DNA of 64,000 nucleotides from Pristionchus mayeri. Taxonomy: Eukaryota > Nematoda > Chromadorea > Rhabditida > Neodiplogasteridae. This document shows, one piece after another, positions 14,800-25,529 of this stretch. How positions within the stretch are numbered: position 1 is the first letter of the stretch; every line of letters starts with the position of its first letter. The position numbers and the translations under genes are program-made. The stretch spans positions 44,356,907 through 44,420,906 of the forward strand of contig BTRK01000004.1 of assembly GCA_036245805.1 (NCBI GenBank), given 5' to 3'. The notes beneath the pieces were generated by a model. That model made no database searches, was not told the origin of the DNA, and saw only the letters and a list, made by a program, of their open reading frames with translations.

Positions 14800-15580
14800 G
14801 ACTGAAATGCAATGGGATGGGTACCCATAGTTGATGGGAAATATGTCACGCGGGTGGCATGTATACAACACCGAACTCTATTGCTAACACAACAAAAAGA
14901 ACTGCACAACATTGAAGAATTTGAAGTGGAACTGATACGCACAATCGACACAAGGCAAACACAGAAAGTGAAAGGAGCAAGAACAAATTCATGGAAACAG
15001 AGTAGAAAAGCCGATAAGAACTTGTAAGGCTAACACCACTATTTGTCCCTCAAACGATCAAAGAAACAAACAATCATCACTGAGAGATAAGTCAAAAAGT
15101 CGTCGATAGTTATTTACGCAGTGGATTACGCCTTGATATGGACGTTTGCATTGCAAATGGTGAGAGTGTTGAAGATAGATGAGAGACAAATGCAGATAGA
15201 GAAGATAGAGAGGAAAACATGCAGTGCTCTCTCCCCGTCGTCTGGGAGAGGGAAGAGGTGAGTATTGGACAACAGTTCTAAAGCACGCGGCTGCCTGGTC
15301 CAAAATTTTGTTTCGATGAATATTTCCCTAATCAATATCATGCCCTCAAAACAAAAGAAATATTACACCATCACAATCGACGTCTAATGATTCTCGCAAG
15401 TATACCTTATTCAAACGAAAATGTGGCTACTGTCATTCGAATCTTTTCGCTCACTCCTAGTTTGGAGTAGGCTGATTTTGTCAATCTGATTTTATTGTAA
15501 CATGTGATCAACATGGTACGACACATTATACAAAATTAGCAGCATCTATGCACTAATTAATGTAAATGTTGTTTGTTAGA
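14800..15580. other. Intergenic DNA between F-box-like and GRAMD4-like genes, left arm
   Basis: This corresponds to about 28700-29050 in the right arm, in inverse orientation. I see no complete exon. Shared pieces include the stretch around CAGCCGCGTGCTTTAGA. Confidence 0.4.
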
Positions 15581-17861
15581 TTATCTCAAGGGGATGTAAA
15601 AGTGAGAGTTGCCTTCGCGATCGATGAAACCATCGGTGTTGTGATTCTCCTCGAGAAAATCGACTCTATCGATGTCCGAGTCAGATGTTGACTGGGAAGA
15701 TAAACAGTCGAACGAACTTTGGTGATGGATGTTTCCTGAAATTTAATATAGGACATAATCGAAGCACACACACCGTTACAATCACGTATTTTTGAGAGCG
15801 ATTTGGAAGAAGGAAATGATCGAGGGTCGGTACATTTCTGCAAAAGAATAATTACAATAAGATCAGAAAATACAAAACATTTGCACGGAGTGGGGTTCGA
15901 ACCCACGCACCCATACGGGTACCAGAACACCCAGGAGGCACTGAACTCGTGCCAAGCTATGTGATTGACTCTGGCACCTTAGACCACTCGGCCATCCGTG
16001 CATGTTGGGGGGGGGGGTAAGTCAGAGCGTGGTATAGGGAACTAACGGGGCGAGCGGGGATTTCGCCACTCTTGACAGTGAGATTGCGATAGAAGTAGCC
16101 AAACATATCCAGTCGATAGCGAAGACGGGGAAACTTTTGGAAGAGGTAAGTGGAGAAGAAAAGACGGATTCCCAATGTCATACTTGACAGAATATAAATT
16201 AATGGAAAGATAGTTAATTCTTAGAGTTTGAAATATTGGTCAGCGTCATCTTCAATTCCCATTGTATGGCACCGCTCGACCGGTCAAGATAGTATGTATC
16301 ATGAATATAAAATTACTCGAATTTGGAACAGATTACCAGCAACATGAAGATTGCTCACCACAGGCGCCAAAACAAGTGCCAACTGTGAAGTAGAAACTCC
16401 ACATTAGCCAGTATGTACAGAGTAGGTAAAAGTGGAAGGTTATGCCCGGGCGCTTCCATGTGAATGAACTGAAATAAACACCTATATCTCGAATCTTGGT
16501 TATAGCTGTTTTTCGTTCGGCTCATTCGCACTGTTTTCTTTACCTCTCCAACTTCTCCAGAAAATCAGCCATGATCTTGACTCCCCACTGAGCTAGACTT
16601 GCGAGATCAATCAATAGTCTTCCAGATGTCAAATTCATTTTGGGAAGTTGTACCTTCCTCCGCGGAAGCAGCCCAATGTCGACATTACTGAAATTATAAT
16701 TGTTATTTTCATGTTGATATTGTTATTGCTGTGATGTTTCGGCCAAATTGATGGAGAATGTCACTCACTGAGTCGTCTTGAGATAATTGAGGGACAGCTG
16801 GAGCAGGGGAAGAGCAAATAAGGGAACGAATAAGTAACCTGCCCAGATGGAGTACATGTACGCCTGAGCGGAACAGTTATTGGTGATCAAAGGAATATAG
16901 TACGGAATTCGGGTCTCCGTCAATATATTTTGCACACTTTCAAAAAATCAGCTAATTATTTCCTGACGTTCGACTTCTACTTACTATTACGAGAATGAAT
17001 GTGTTGAATGGATTGGTCCACATAAGTAGATCGTAAATATATGCTGCAACTTCAAGGAGTGGGCGAGCTGCTTTCACTGCAAATTCAGGTCGATAAAGTT
17101 TGTGAAAGGAAGAAACGATTACCCTAATTACGCATATATTATTCGTAGAAATATGATAGTCAAAAAGTTGATTGAACTAGTTTTTGGAAGTGCAATTAGC
17201 TTACGCAATCTCTTCAAATCCGTCCTCAATTCCATTACAGAGAATGATTTCTTATGATCGGCGAAATTAACCAAGTCGTCGTTATCTTCCTCGACCTCTG
17301 AGACCTGATTGCATATGCATCACTATTTCGGATGATCACTTACGGATGATAACTTTCTGAAAGATACTATACTTACACGTACCACTCTCCTCTGGAATGC
17401 ATCGATGATATCCACGATGAACCATCGGATTTCACTGCTCAGTGTATCCATCAATGTCCGATGAGGATATTCCGCGTCCGCAGAAGAGAGGTCTACAATA
17501 ACTCTAATGCGATGTCCAGATAGAGAGTAGGGTTCAAATTTTAGGTCATTTAGGCCCATTTCGGATATATTTCAGGAGCGCTACATAGTTCACGAGCGTA
17601 ACAGATATTTATCGCGCCTGAAAAACAACCGAAAGTGACCCAATATTACATGAAATTAGCAACCTATTAGAGAGCTTTACAAGGTACGGCGATGAGGAGC
17701 GAATACTACACGTCAATAATGAGTTGTGTGTGCCTTCTATTGGAAATCTCGGTATGCGTACCATTTGATGATCTGGCCGTAGTCTTGTGAGTGTAGTTAT
17801 TCCAATGAGATATTCTTGGGGATGTCGAGCGGTCCAGGATCACGGGGGCTTCTTCGGACAT
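15581..17861 (-). pseudogene. GRAMD4-like membrane protein gene, left duplicate, probably broken
   Basis: Start ATG at 17861 (MSEEAPVILDRS). Exons that align one to one with the right copy are 17383-17492, 17205-17304, 16985-17076, 16769-16863, 16544-16687 and 16359-16468. The next exon begins near 16181, and the last one ends at TAA 15581-15583. Lengths equal those of the right copy except 16544-16687, which is 6 nt shorter in frame. At the 16181 exon the acceptor reads TGTCAAG directly before TATGAC, one base short of the right copy. Normal splicing would then meet TGA. The last junction also gives TGA in the phase used by the right copy. A hairpin MITE (about 17529-17667) lies in intron 1, and the tRNA at 15882-16001 lies near the 3' end. 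Function as for the right copy, if any is retained. Confidence 0.55.
15882..16001 (-). tRNA. tRNA-Leu(CAA), intron-containing, left copy, possibly a pseudogene
   Basis: The acceptor stem GCACGGA/TCCGTGC, the D arm, the long variable arm (TACCCGTATGGGTG) and the T arm (GTGGGTTCGAACCCCAC) are all intact, as in the copy at 28272. The anticodon loop reads G-T-CAA-T before the intron instead of C-T-CAA-G. Position 37 is therefore T, where a purine is nearly universal, and D-stem pair 10-25 is G-T. This makes its function doubtful. A run of 11 G lies directly upstream of the tRNA on its own strand side (about 16007-16017). Confidence 0.75.
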
Positions 17862-18289
17862 TGCGTATGCCCGAGTTTCGTTAATTACACTCAATCTTGT
17901 CGAATGTCGCTGTATTTTCAAGAACGTTTCGTCAATATTCGAATGAATGCGAAATTCGAGAAGGTGCCCCCAAATTCACAGCACTCTCTCCGGGAAAAAA
18001 TGGTCGGAACATAGCATTGAGATATTGACTAAAGCACATTCGATAATTTACTAGTAATGAGTGATGAGATTGATATTATTCACCCCCTGAATGAACGATG
18101 TGATGGAATGCAACAATCGGTGGAACGGAGATCCGAGAAAGGGCCGAGGGATGAGGTTCGAGGATCAGAGATGATCACGTCATGTTTTTTTGTGCACTCG
18201 ACGGATCAATGAATGTGTCCGTGTGTAAAGTAGGATTTGAGAAACAACCGCACGGCCTTTTCATTATGCACTAGGGATGGCTTGGCGAG

Positions 18290-18364
18290 AGACGGTCTGT
18301 TCATACTGCACACTCTCTCACCGGTCCGATTGGTGAGAGAGTGTGTTGTTTGAAGAGAGTCATT
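18290..18364. repeat. Hairpin, family 1
   Basis: GCACACTCTCTCACCGGTCC is followed by GATTGGTGAGAGAGTGTG. Imperfect outer pairing (GGTCTGTTCATACT with TTGTTTGAAGAGAGTC) extends the stem. Confidence 0.85.
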
Positions 18365-18432
18365 TCTTGCGAAGCCATACCTAGCATGCACTCTCTAGCC
18401 GATCATCCTTTCCAGTGTGCATGGACAACTCA

Positions 18433-18612
18433 GGAAGCGCCCGAGTTGGAATCAGCCCTGTTTTATACTTGGGTGCTCCCGCTATGACAAACTGACTTTG
18501 CAAGTTGGATCCAAGGCAGCAGAAGTTGGATTCAACTTGTAATTGACGTTAGCGTAGGGGAAGGCACGCAAGGATAAACATGGGCTGATTCCATCCTGGG
18601 CGCCTCCACCTG
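18433..18612. repeat. Inverted-repeat MITE of about 180 bp
   Basis: GGAAGCGCCCGAGTTGGAAT at the left and ATTCCATCCTGGGCGCCTCC at the right are imperfect reverse complements. The inner CAGCCCTGTTTAT-like and ATAAACATGGGCTG parts also pair. No coding content. Confidence 0.65.
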
Positions 18613-18909
18613 GGAATGAAGAAACTGTGGAATCGTTTATCGAACTCTAGAGGAAAGTGAAGATTGCTGGCAGAGACAGAAGTGCCGATTGCTATTTCTG
18701 TTAATCAGTTGCGATTCTTCGTGGATCCACTGCCGAAAAGCGGTGGTGATTCATTGTGTAATTGGAAGAGAGCGAGAGCTCTCTAAATTATTTCCTCTCA
18801 ACTTGAAGGATCTCGCGAATGACAAGATTTGCATTTTTTTATTCAAGCGAGACATAATACGTAATTATTTGATAATTATTAGAGTTGACGTACGATAGGT
18901 TCGATCTAG

Positions 18910-19450
18910 TCAATAGCACAACACAACAGTGATCGTTTCACCCAAAAAACTGCCCGCGCTGCCGTCAAATGCGCCAAACAGGACTTGCGAGGCGATCCAA
19001 GCTGTGCCATTCGGGTCACATTGCAACACGAGCCCAGCGATATCGTTCACGTCTGCATAAATCTGTCTTGTTGGATCGTTGTTGACCTGGGAATAGTGTT
19101 TGAAATTTCGGATTTCAGGTCACCAAGAAGAGAGCTTTGTACGATTTTGGAAAAGTCCGATTAGGAATTGTTGTACCCCACAAATTGATTGAGCAGATAT
19201 AACTTGTTCAAAGGGACAGGGTTGATGAGATAAATTTTAAAACCTTAATCCGCTATGTGAAACAGTTCCGAAAACAAAAAAAAATCAAAAATATTTTTTT
19301 TACTCGTAAGAAATGCTCAATGATATGAAATGTAAGACGATTTTTTTAGAAAACAATGTAAAAATTCTTACTCGGATGTAATTGAATCCGCCCCCGTTCG
19401 AATCCGTACAGACGAGCGTGCGCTCGAGACATCCGCTGACGACTTGGGTC
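18910..19450 (-). CDS. C6-domain-like secreted protein gene, left copy (3' exons)
   Basis: Two exons are supported: 19372-19450 (phase 1 entry) and 18910-19086, ending in TGA. They encode TQVVSGCLERTLVCTDSNGG and, downstream, LVLQCDPNGTAW and SAGSFLGETITVVLCY. The spaced cysteines, the late GETITVV-Cys end and the presence of a paralogue (24700-25189) fit the nematode C6 domain. That is a family of secreted cysteine-rich proteins of unknown function. Only four cysteines are visible, so the first exon or exons are missing from the model; I could not place a signal peptide. The acceptor of the first visible exon (GAACTCTAG at 19451) is the terminus of a hairpin MITE that is absent from the right copy. 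Confidence 0.5.
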
Positions 19451-19555
19451 CTAGAGTTCGTAATTCGGGCCTTCGCTCTTCATTATACACGCTCTCTAGA
19501 CCGGTAGAGCGGTGAGAGTGTGTGTAAAATGAAGAGACATTGGTTCTCGAATTAT
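19451..19555. repeat. Hairpin, family 1, long form, abutting a splice acceptor
   Basis: The core TACACGCTCTCTAGACCGGT ... GCGGTGAGAGTGTGTGTA lies at about 19495-19531. Outer pairing extends to CTAGAGTTCGTAATTCGGG on the left and to a CTCGAATTATATTCGG-like right end. The same outer end (TAGAGTTCGAGAAATG ... CCCGAATTACAAACTC) is seen in the copy at 46879-46976. On the minus strand the left end supplies the ..CTCTAG used as 3' splice site by the C6-like gene. Confidence 0.7.
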
Positions 19556-19573
19556 ATTCGGCCCTGTCGGTAA

Positions 19574-19859
19574 AGTTTCAATTTTCAGGTAATTCTCAGG
19601 AAAAATCATTTTCGTATGTGTTTCACTTGTGATAGATAGCTAAAATGCTCCTGGGCTATGTAGCGCTTGTGAAAAATATCCGAAAATTATCCTAAATGGC
19701 CTGACAATTGAAACCCATGTCGTCTGAGAATAAGGGTTTCCCTTTCAGGTAATTGTCTATACTGTTGCATATTTGCTTGGGCATTTATCGTGTCAGTTAT
19801 AATTTTATATCCAAGTATCCGAAAATGATACTGAAAATGCTCAAAATCACGAAACCCTG
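19574..19859. repeat. Two adjacent hairpin MITEs of the AGGGTTTCAA family
   Basis: The first, about 19574-19716, begins AGTTTCAATTTTCAGGTAAT and ends CCTGACAATTGAAACC. The second, 19733-19859, begins AGGGTTTCCCTTTCAGGTAA and ends AAATCACGAAACCCT. Inner parts also pair. Sequence differs between the two, so they are independent insertions or old tandem copies. Confidence 0.65.
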
Positions 19860-20040
19860 AAGAAAAACAAAAAAAATACGTTCGCCTTATAATTTCTGTG
19901 AATTCGCAAATCCTGTGGACGGGTGCACATTTTGGTACCTGTCGACGTTGCCCGATATTGATGTTGCGAACCCTGTAGCACTGATGCTGGCGCATTTTTG
20001 GCAGACTGCAATATGGTTTGCATTTTTAGTAAATACACAG

Positions 20041-20108
20041 GTGTAACGAGGTACGAGGTACTAAGAGGTACTACGAAGTACTAAGAGGTATGAGGTAAGA
20101 TGTACTAA
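20041..20108. repeat. Short degenerate tandem repeat (AGGTACTA units)
   Basis: Units such as GAGGTACGAGGTACTAAGAG recur about eight times with small changes. No coding context. Confidence 0.6.
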
Positions 20109-20235
20109 GCAAAGTTAATAACGTACGCGGAATAATAATTGGAGTGGTTACAGGTGCGGTAGGCTGGCACGAGTCGTTCGGATAAATGAAAGATGAAAGC
20201 AGTAGAAGCAGGAGCACCATACCTGGAAAAAGGGA

Positions 20236-20311
20236 CGTCGGATGAGAACTATGACGTCATGCCGCCTTCGATACATCAAATGTGGCATGACGTCATAGTT
20301 CTCACCCGGCG
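20236..20311. repeat. Hairpin with ATGACGTCAT arms
   Basis: GATGAGAACTATGACGTCAT and ATGACGTCATAGTTCTCACC are inverted copies around a loop of about 25 bp. The flanks (GGGACGTCGG and CCGGCGTAG) extend the pairing. This is probably a small MITE. The TGACGTCA core equals a CREB/ATF consensus, but in a hairpin this is likely incidental. Confidence 0.7.
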
Positions 20312-21199
20312 TAGTACCGAAAAAAAGGATGAATTGAAATGGAGATTTTTTTCCAAGTTGGGTTGGAAGAGACAATGAGATCGTTGCTAAAATAGAGAGT
20401 GAGTGTTTCAATGGTTCTTCCTAAGATAGATCTAGTGTGTACGCGAAAATGTGAGGTGGAAGAGTGAAAAAGGTAGGGAATGTATGGATCTCACAAATTT
20501 ATCAAGAGATAGCAAATCTGGGAAAGCGGAAGTAGTATGACTTGAGAACAAAGACCACTGCAAAAGTGAATACGTTCATTGACCTTGCACAATTTAATCG
20601 TGAATGTGTGGGAAACGAGACAGTGGCCAGATTTTTTAACTATGTTTAGCAATATGCATATATGTGTAGTTCCTTGATACACATTGCATTCATTTCCTTC
20701 TCAGATCTCTAAATTAGGATTTGTCGGTACGTTTATATTTGTATTGAAGTTTTCATTTTTTCGTTAAGTTCTGTTTCTCCTTCGATTATTAGGTGGAACA
20801 GGAAGCAAAGTTGACAATTGTACCGCGTTCTCGCACAATTGTACCGCGTTCTCACACATAACATAGCAGTGGCTGCATTCACTCACTTTCATACAAGTTT
20901 TTTTGGAGTGCATGATGTGAATGACGCTTGAAATTTAGCCTCAGACTTCTTCACTCATGGGAAAACAAGTTGAAGAAGTTGCTATTACTTTATCATTGCT
21001 CATATTTGCTTATTCGGATATTCTTGTTCGGTAGATAAATGAAAAAGAGTGTAGAAGAAGATGCGCACTATGAACTCTAATCTTCGCGTTGTTCCTGGAT
21101 ACGATTTATTTGTCTGAGACTCACGTTTTCAGAATACGGCGTTTTTTAGTTGGAGTGAAAGTTGTGAGAGTTCATTTCGTCGGTTCCATAGCTTCACGA
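20312..21199. other. Spacer between the duplication arms, no gene supported
   Basis: Contains a tandem duplication of about 21 bp (CAATTGTACCGCGTTCTC, near 20815-20857). A possible 5' exon of the receptor gene near 21060-21135 cannot be fixed. Confidence 0.4.
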
Positions 21200-22647
21200 A
21201 TGGGTAACCTAGTCGAAGATGTTGTCGACTATTCCTTGCTCATTGCTCAGTCATACTTGCCTATTCGTCTATCATTTACACGACATGCCTACTTCAAGAA
21301 CCCGTTCTTCTATTTCTTCGTACTTACTGGTTTGGTATTCACATCAATTGCACTATTTACGAGCATAACTTACTCTGGGTTACCAAAAGGAACTCGTAAA
21401 TATATTCTTCAGGCGGTATCGGTTGCATCTCGGTAGTGGGCTTCATTATTGCTGAACGATTTCCCATTCCGAAAAGTAGTGCTTCGATCTTCAAACTCGG
21501 ATTTGTGAGTGTATTTCAGGCATTTCTTGAGCGTAGTTTGGGTACTCGTTTCTACATTTCTCACCCTCTCAGTCAGTGGAGTACTGACGCGAATTACGAA
21601 ATTTCTCTACCAAACTGTGCAATTGCACATTGAGATGATCAACATCTTCGAAGTTACGGGCTCGACGATAGGCAAACTTCTCATAGCCGCTCATCGCTAT
21701 TCGGCGATGAGGAATATGAGCAAAAACGAAGAGGTTTTTTTTTTCAATTTCACCAAAATTGATAGCTTTCCTTCGCAGGTTTGGAGCCATCGACTGATGT
21801 TTTTCCTGGTCGGAATTCTTGGTTTTTTGTCCATTTGTCCGTGCGTTCTCGTAGTTTTCTGTGGGTACTCGTTTCATGTGAAGGAAAACGTCACTCTGGT
21901 CTTGTACTTCGATGACGCATGGGCAAGTGTAAGGTTTGACTCAAAAGATACAAAAAAAAATAACCATTGCGCAGATCGACAAATCAATTTCTACAGTAAC
22001 ATACTTCGTTTTTGCCATCGCTAGTGTGGTTCTTACAGTTTTAACCAGTCGCCAGTTGTATATCATCCAGAAGAACGTGGATGTATTTTAGACCTTTTTT
22101 TAACAAACTAATACAATTGATTCAGACGCAAACGACGAGATTGATCGTTGAACAACAGAAGAAAATGTTCATAATTGTCACCGTTTGTTCGATAAGCCAT
22201 TTTCTCAAGGCAATAAATCAGGTGATGAAACATTCGACGAAACACGAGGTGAAAAAAATTGCTTTCAGTTTTCATGGATTTTCGGTGTTATTTTTCAGTT
22301 GCAGGAATTCAACGCAACTTTACGCTCAATGGTTAGTCTGAATATAGATCGAAATCAGATTTGCAGATTTGCCACTGAAAATCCTTGTTGATTTCACAGT
22401 ATATTATGCCAATAGTTAGCTGATGAACTATATAGTGTATAAGAAACAAAAACATCTAAAAAACATTTCGAATTAAATTGAGCGCAAATGTATTTTGCAG
22501 TACGTCTACACTCACTATCTCGCTACCTACAGCGCCTCAGTTACTCTGATCATCTTCTTTCCCCGAGTGCGCAGATTGCTGATTAGCTGGAGTGATGTGG
22601 ATGACAGAACGCAGAGAAGCCACGGTGGAACAACTACCGTAATTTGA
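21200..22647 (+). CDS. Serpentine 7TM chemoreceptor-like gene
   Basis: Well-supported exons with matching phase 0 are 21779-21928, 21975-22082, 22126-22221, 22299-22331 and 22501-22647 (TGA). They encode hydrophobic segments LMFFLVGILGFLSICPCVLV, TVTYFVFAIASVVLTVLTS, KKMFIIVTVCSISHFLKAIN and YSASVTLIIFFPRVRRLL. These fit TM4 to TM7 of nematode serpentine receptors, which sense odours in ciliated neurons. Upstream, 21200-21329 joins 21413 on to give FFVLTGGIGCISVVGFIIAE, and a TM3-like part has GSTIGKLLIAAHRYSAMR ending near 21733. The junction around 21490-21580 could not be solved in phase, so that part may be mis-modelled or damaged. The Srv/Srg-type assignment is inference from the HRY-like position and the tail. 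It lies in the spacer between the inverted duplication arms and has no duplicate in the window. Confidence 0.6.
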
Positions 22648-22952
22648 ATGAGATACATATGCGAGAATCAATAATTGTAAAAGTGAACGATGTCAGAATT
22701 TGAAGAACAACATACTAAGCTCATGATTCGTGCTAGCTGTCACGCAAATAACCTTTGCTACTTGCAGCATGCATTGATATTTATTTGTTTTGCCGCACTG
22801 CATGGTAGATATCGACACAGTGTATTCGGCGAGTTCAACGACTAGTACAACCATGCGCATTGTTGTGCAATACTAAACACTAACCAGGCACATCACCTAG
22901 AACATCACATACTTGCCGGAACAAGTACACATTTCAATCATGGGATAATCAT
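22648..22952. other. Intergenic, nothing recognised
   Basis: Separates the plus-strand receptor-like gene from the convergent MSP gene on the minus strand. No exon, RNA gene or repeat is supported. Confidence 0.5.
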
Positions 22953-23580
22953 TCATTGTCTATAATAATGGACAGGCTTGTCGTAGAAGTTATACTCGAC
23001 AATTAGCTTCTTTTCGAGGACAATCGCATCGCTCTGCATCCACTCCTTCCGAAACTCCTTGGCGGCTCCGTCGGGAGTGTTGGCCATGGAAATGGTGATA
23101 ATGTCGTTATCCGTGTGCTGAAAAGATCATTATGCTGATTGAGTTCAGTCAGTTTGAGTGGGAAAGTTACGTGCCTCCTGTAGATATTGGAAAGGTTGGC
23201 GGCAGATGACAGATATGAGTACAACATCATTGGGATCGAGTACTCCCGATTCGAGGTCGAGTCCGAGTATCGTCTTATTGTTGACACTAATGCCATATAC
23301 CATACGTCGAGCGGTGCAGTTGAATATCTGCGAAGAGTTGGCGTGTTGTATGTGAATCAAGAACGTATTAACTAATAAACCCCGTCCCCGTCTGTTTTTA
23401 CAAGTTGACGATTTTTCTATATCTTTAATGATATTCTTTACTAGTTCACATCAATAAGAAATGAATGAAATGAAGGAATGCACCTGGAATTGGTAGGTGA
23501 GCTTTCTGTCGCGTTGGCGCGTTGAAGACTAGCTTATTTGCCGGTAAGAAAATGATTTTTCCAGGATCAGCAGAGGTCAT
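22953..23580 (-). CDS. Major sperm protein (MSP) domain protein
   Basis: Exons are 23484-23580, 23175-23371 and 22953-23117, giving 152 aa. MSPs are nematode-specific immunoglobulin-fold proteins. They assemble the crawling machinery of amoeboid sperm and act as oocyte signals; many MSP-domain proteins have other roles. Diagnostic stretches are KLVFNAP near the start, [25 protein letters not shown], then [15 protein letters not shown] and LIVEYN near the end. Classical MSPs have about 127 aa. This protein carries a few extra residues before CTARR and about 11 after VEYN, so it is probably an MSP-domain relative rather than a canonical sperm MSP. Intron 1 is GT-AG. To keep the frame and the conserved QE-x-T-x-ND segment, intron 2 must use a GC donor (GAG|GCACGT); the adjacent GT would shift the frame. 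Confidence 0.85.
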
Positions 23581-23599
23581 CGTGACGATTTGGTGTGTA

Positions 23600-24690
23600 A
23601 AAGAAGTAAATTATTCACTCATTTTATAGTGGATTTTAATGAAATCCTTTTTTTTGAAGACTCGATCAGATATCAAATCGGAGGCGATCATAACTAATCA
23701 GTTTTTGAAATTGTTAGAGATATATTACGCATGCTTGAATAGTGTGACAGTTACTCCGCTCACATTGTGATTGATTTATCAGATGAAATTCATTTTAAAA
23801 AAAGCAAGTGACTCGTTACTCTTTCTTATTTCGGAATCATTGTAGTTGCCGTATGATTATTCTAATCCAATGTATCAGGTTGGTCCATAAGTTTCTGACT
23901 ATTTTCATGTTCGGACATTTTGACCTTCCCCGTCCAACGCACTCAGTCAATAAACTAATGGTTATGCATAGTTGATGAAGGCTTGGGAATACTTTTTACG
24001 CGATGTAATATCGGGCCAATTCGATCAGCAAGGATGACACTATTCGAAGTCAAAATCTACTTCGTGCTTGATTTTCAAAAGTTTTCAATTGATCGTAACT
24101 CCGAGGGCAGAAGTGATTGAGACAAAAGCAATGGATTGTTGAGAGGCCTATTACAGGGACATATAATTTGACACTTCGGAATTTCTGGTCCTCGGAATCC
24201 TCGCTTAAAATTTTGGCCAAATCAACAAACTAAGCCAATTGGAAAATGCTTGTTTTATATTTTCTGGCACTGTACTCGTATAGATCGACCTCGAGAGCTC
24301 AATAGTCGCTCATTATTTTCTACCTTCCTATCTTTGTACATATTTATATTTAGGAGCAGATTCATAAATCAATAGGTAATTAGGATATTTCGGAACTGCG
24401 ATATAGAAATTGAAACATTGAAATCATCATGTTTCATTGTTTCTCTCTTCTCACTCGCAATGAAGACCGAGTTGTTCACGTTTATCTGATATTACACTGA
24501 CATACATGACTATGTGAACCTACTGTTTGGCTTTCTTTAGGGTTTAGTTTTTTTTTTGGCATTTGTTGTACCCTTTTCTGATAATGTTCATACACGCAAT
24601 ATATATTCTTAAAATACACGACACATCCAAAAGAACCAAAAATAATACAAACGTATCCATAATTAACTGAAAGGGAAACCCTTGCCCTCA
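23600..24690. other. Intergenic, with a single mariner-type end
   Basis: At 23877-23900 the sequence ATCAGGTTGGTCCATAAGTT resembles the mariner-type end at 1429. No matching inverted end is found up to 24690, so this is an element fragment. The rest shows no exon apart from the possible missing first exon of the C6-like gene. Confidence 0.45.
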
Positions 24691-24699
24691 CTTCGACAG

Positions 24700-25189
24700 G
24701 ACCGAAATCGTCAACGGATGTCTCGAGCGCACTCTCGTCTGCACGGATTCGAACGGGGGCGGATTCAATTATGTTCGAGTAAGCATTTCTTACAATGTTG
24801 TTATTAAGTTTTCTTTGTGCAATTCGTCATTTTTTTGGGGACATTTCATATAGCGGATTACTATTTTACAATCAATCATCTCACATATTTTACAATCATC
24901 TCACATGAACACACAACTTTTTACTAGTGAAGCACAATAACCCTAGCCCTTTGTGCTTGTTCGAGGTTCACGGAAAAATAGCAATCAGCAACAATATCCT
25001 CTCTGTCAGGTCAACAACGATCCAGCAAGAGAGATCTTCGCATTTGGTTCACTCGATTTGGCTGGATTCGTGATGCAATGCGATTCCACGGGTACCGAAT
25101 GGATAGCTTCGCAATTTCTGTATGGCATCTTTTCCGGCAGCGCCGGCAGTTTTTTGGGCGAAACTATCACTGTAGTTATATGCCATTAA
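24700..25189 (+). CDS. C6-domain-like secreted protein gene, right copy (3' exons)
   Basis: Exons 24700-24778 and 25010-25189 (TAA) are supported. They encode TEIVNGCLERTLVCTDSNGG, then AGFVMQCDSTGTEW and GSAGSFLGETITVVICH. This is the paralogue of 18910-19450, with the same exon boundaries and phases (79 nt; 180 versus 177 nt). Differences are spread over the second exon (NDPAREIFAFGSLD against NDPTRQIYADVND), so the proteins have diverged in sequence. The acceptor CACTTCGACAG differs from the MITE-derived one in the left copy. An upstream signal-peptide exon is expected but not identified. C6 identity is inferred; function is unknown. Confidence 0.5.
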
Positions 25190-25455
25190 CTAGATCGCAC
25201 CTATCGTTTCACGTTCCAAGTATCATAACGTCTATTGTATTGCGAGTATCAACGTTTTTTTTATAAAGTGTTGTTTCTTCCAAATATAGCGACTATCGCT
25301 AAATAACGTGCTAAACAAGTTTTTAATATACAGTCGGCATAATACAGTGGAGAGGACGGGTGAATTCATAAAATCGCATTATTTGCCCGTCTCTCCCTGT
25401 TGTGCAATTAATTAGTGATGGCTTCATTAGAAATGAATCTCTTCCTTCAACAAGC

Positions 25456-25525
25456 TCTTTTCGGTTTGCACGCTCTCTCACCGGTCAGAGTGAGAGAGCG
25501 GGCAAACTGAAGAGAATCAGGCGAA
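25456..25525. repeat. Hairpin, family 1
   Basis: CTCTTTTCGGTTTGCACGCT and CTCTCACCGGTC are followed by AGAGTGAGAGAGCGGGCAAA and CTGAAGAG, giving a long stem with a short loop. Confidence 0.85.
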
Positions 25526-25529
25526 TGCT

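Noticed and set aside
15586..15930. 114-codon minus-strand frame across the end of the left GRAMD4-like gene and into the tRNA
   Set aside because: The other frame (SDSDIDRVDFLEENHN) is the one conserved in the right copy, so this frame is a shadow crossing introns.
20236..20311. TGACGTCA as a CREB/ATF regulatory site
   Set aside because: It is part of both arms of a hairpin repeat, and no gene start is near; a repeat explains it better.
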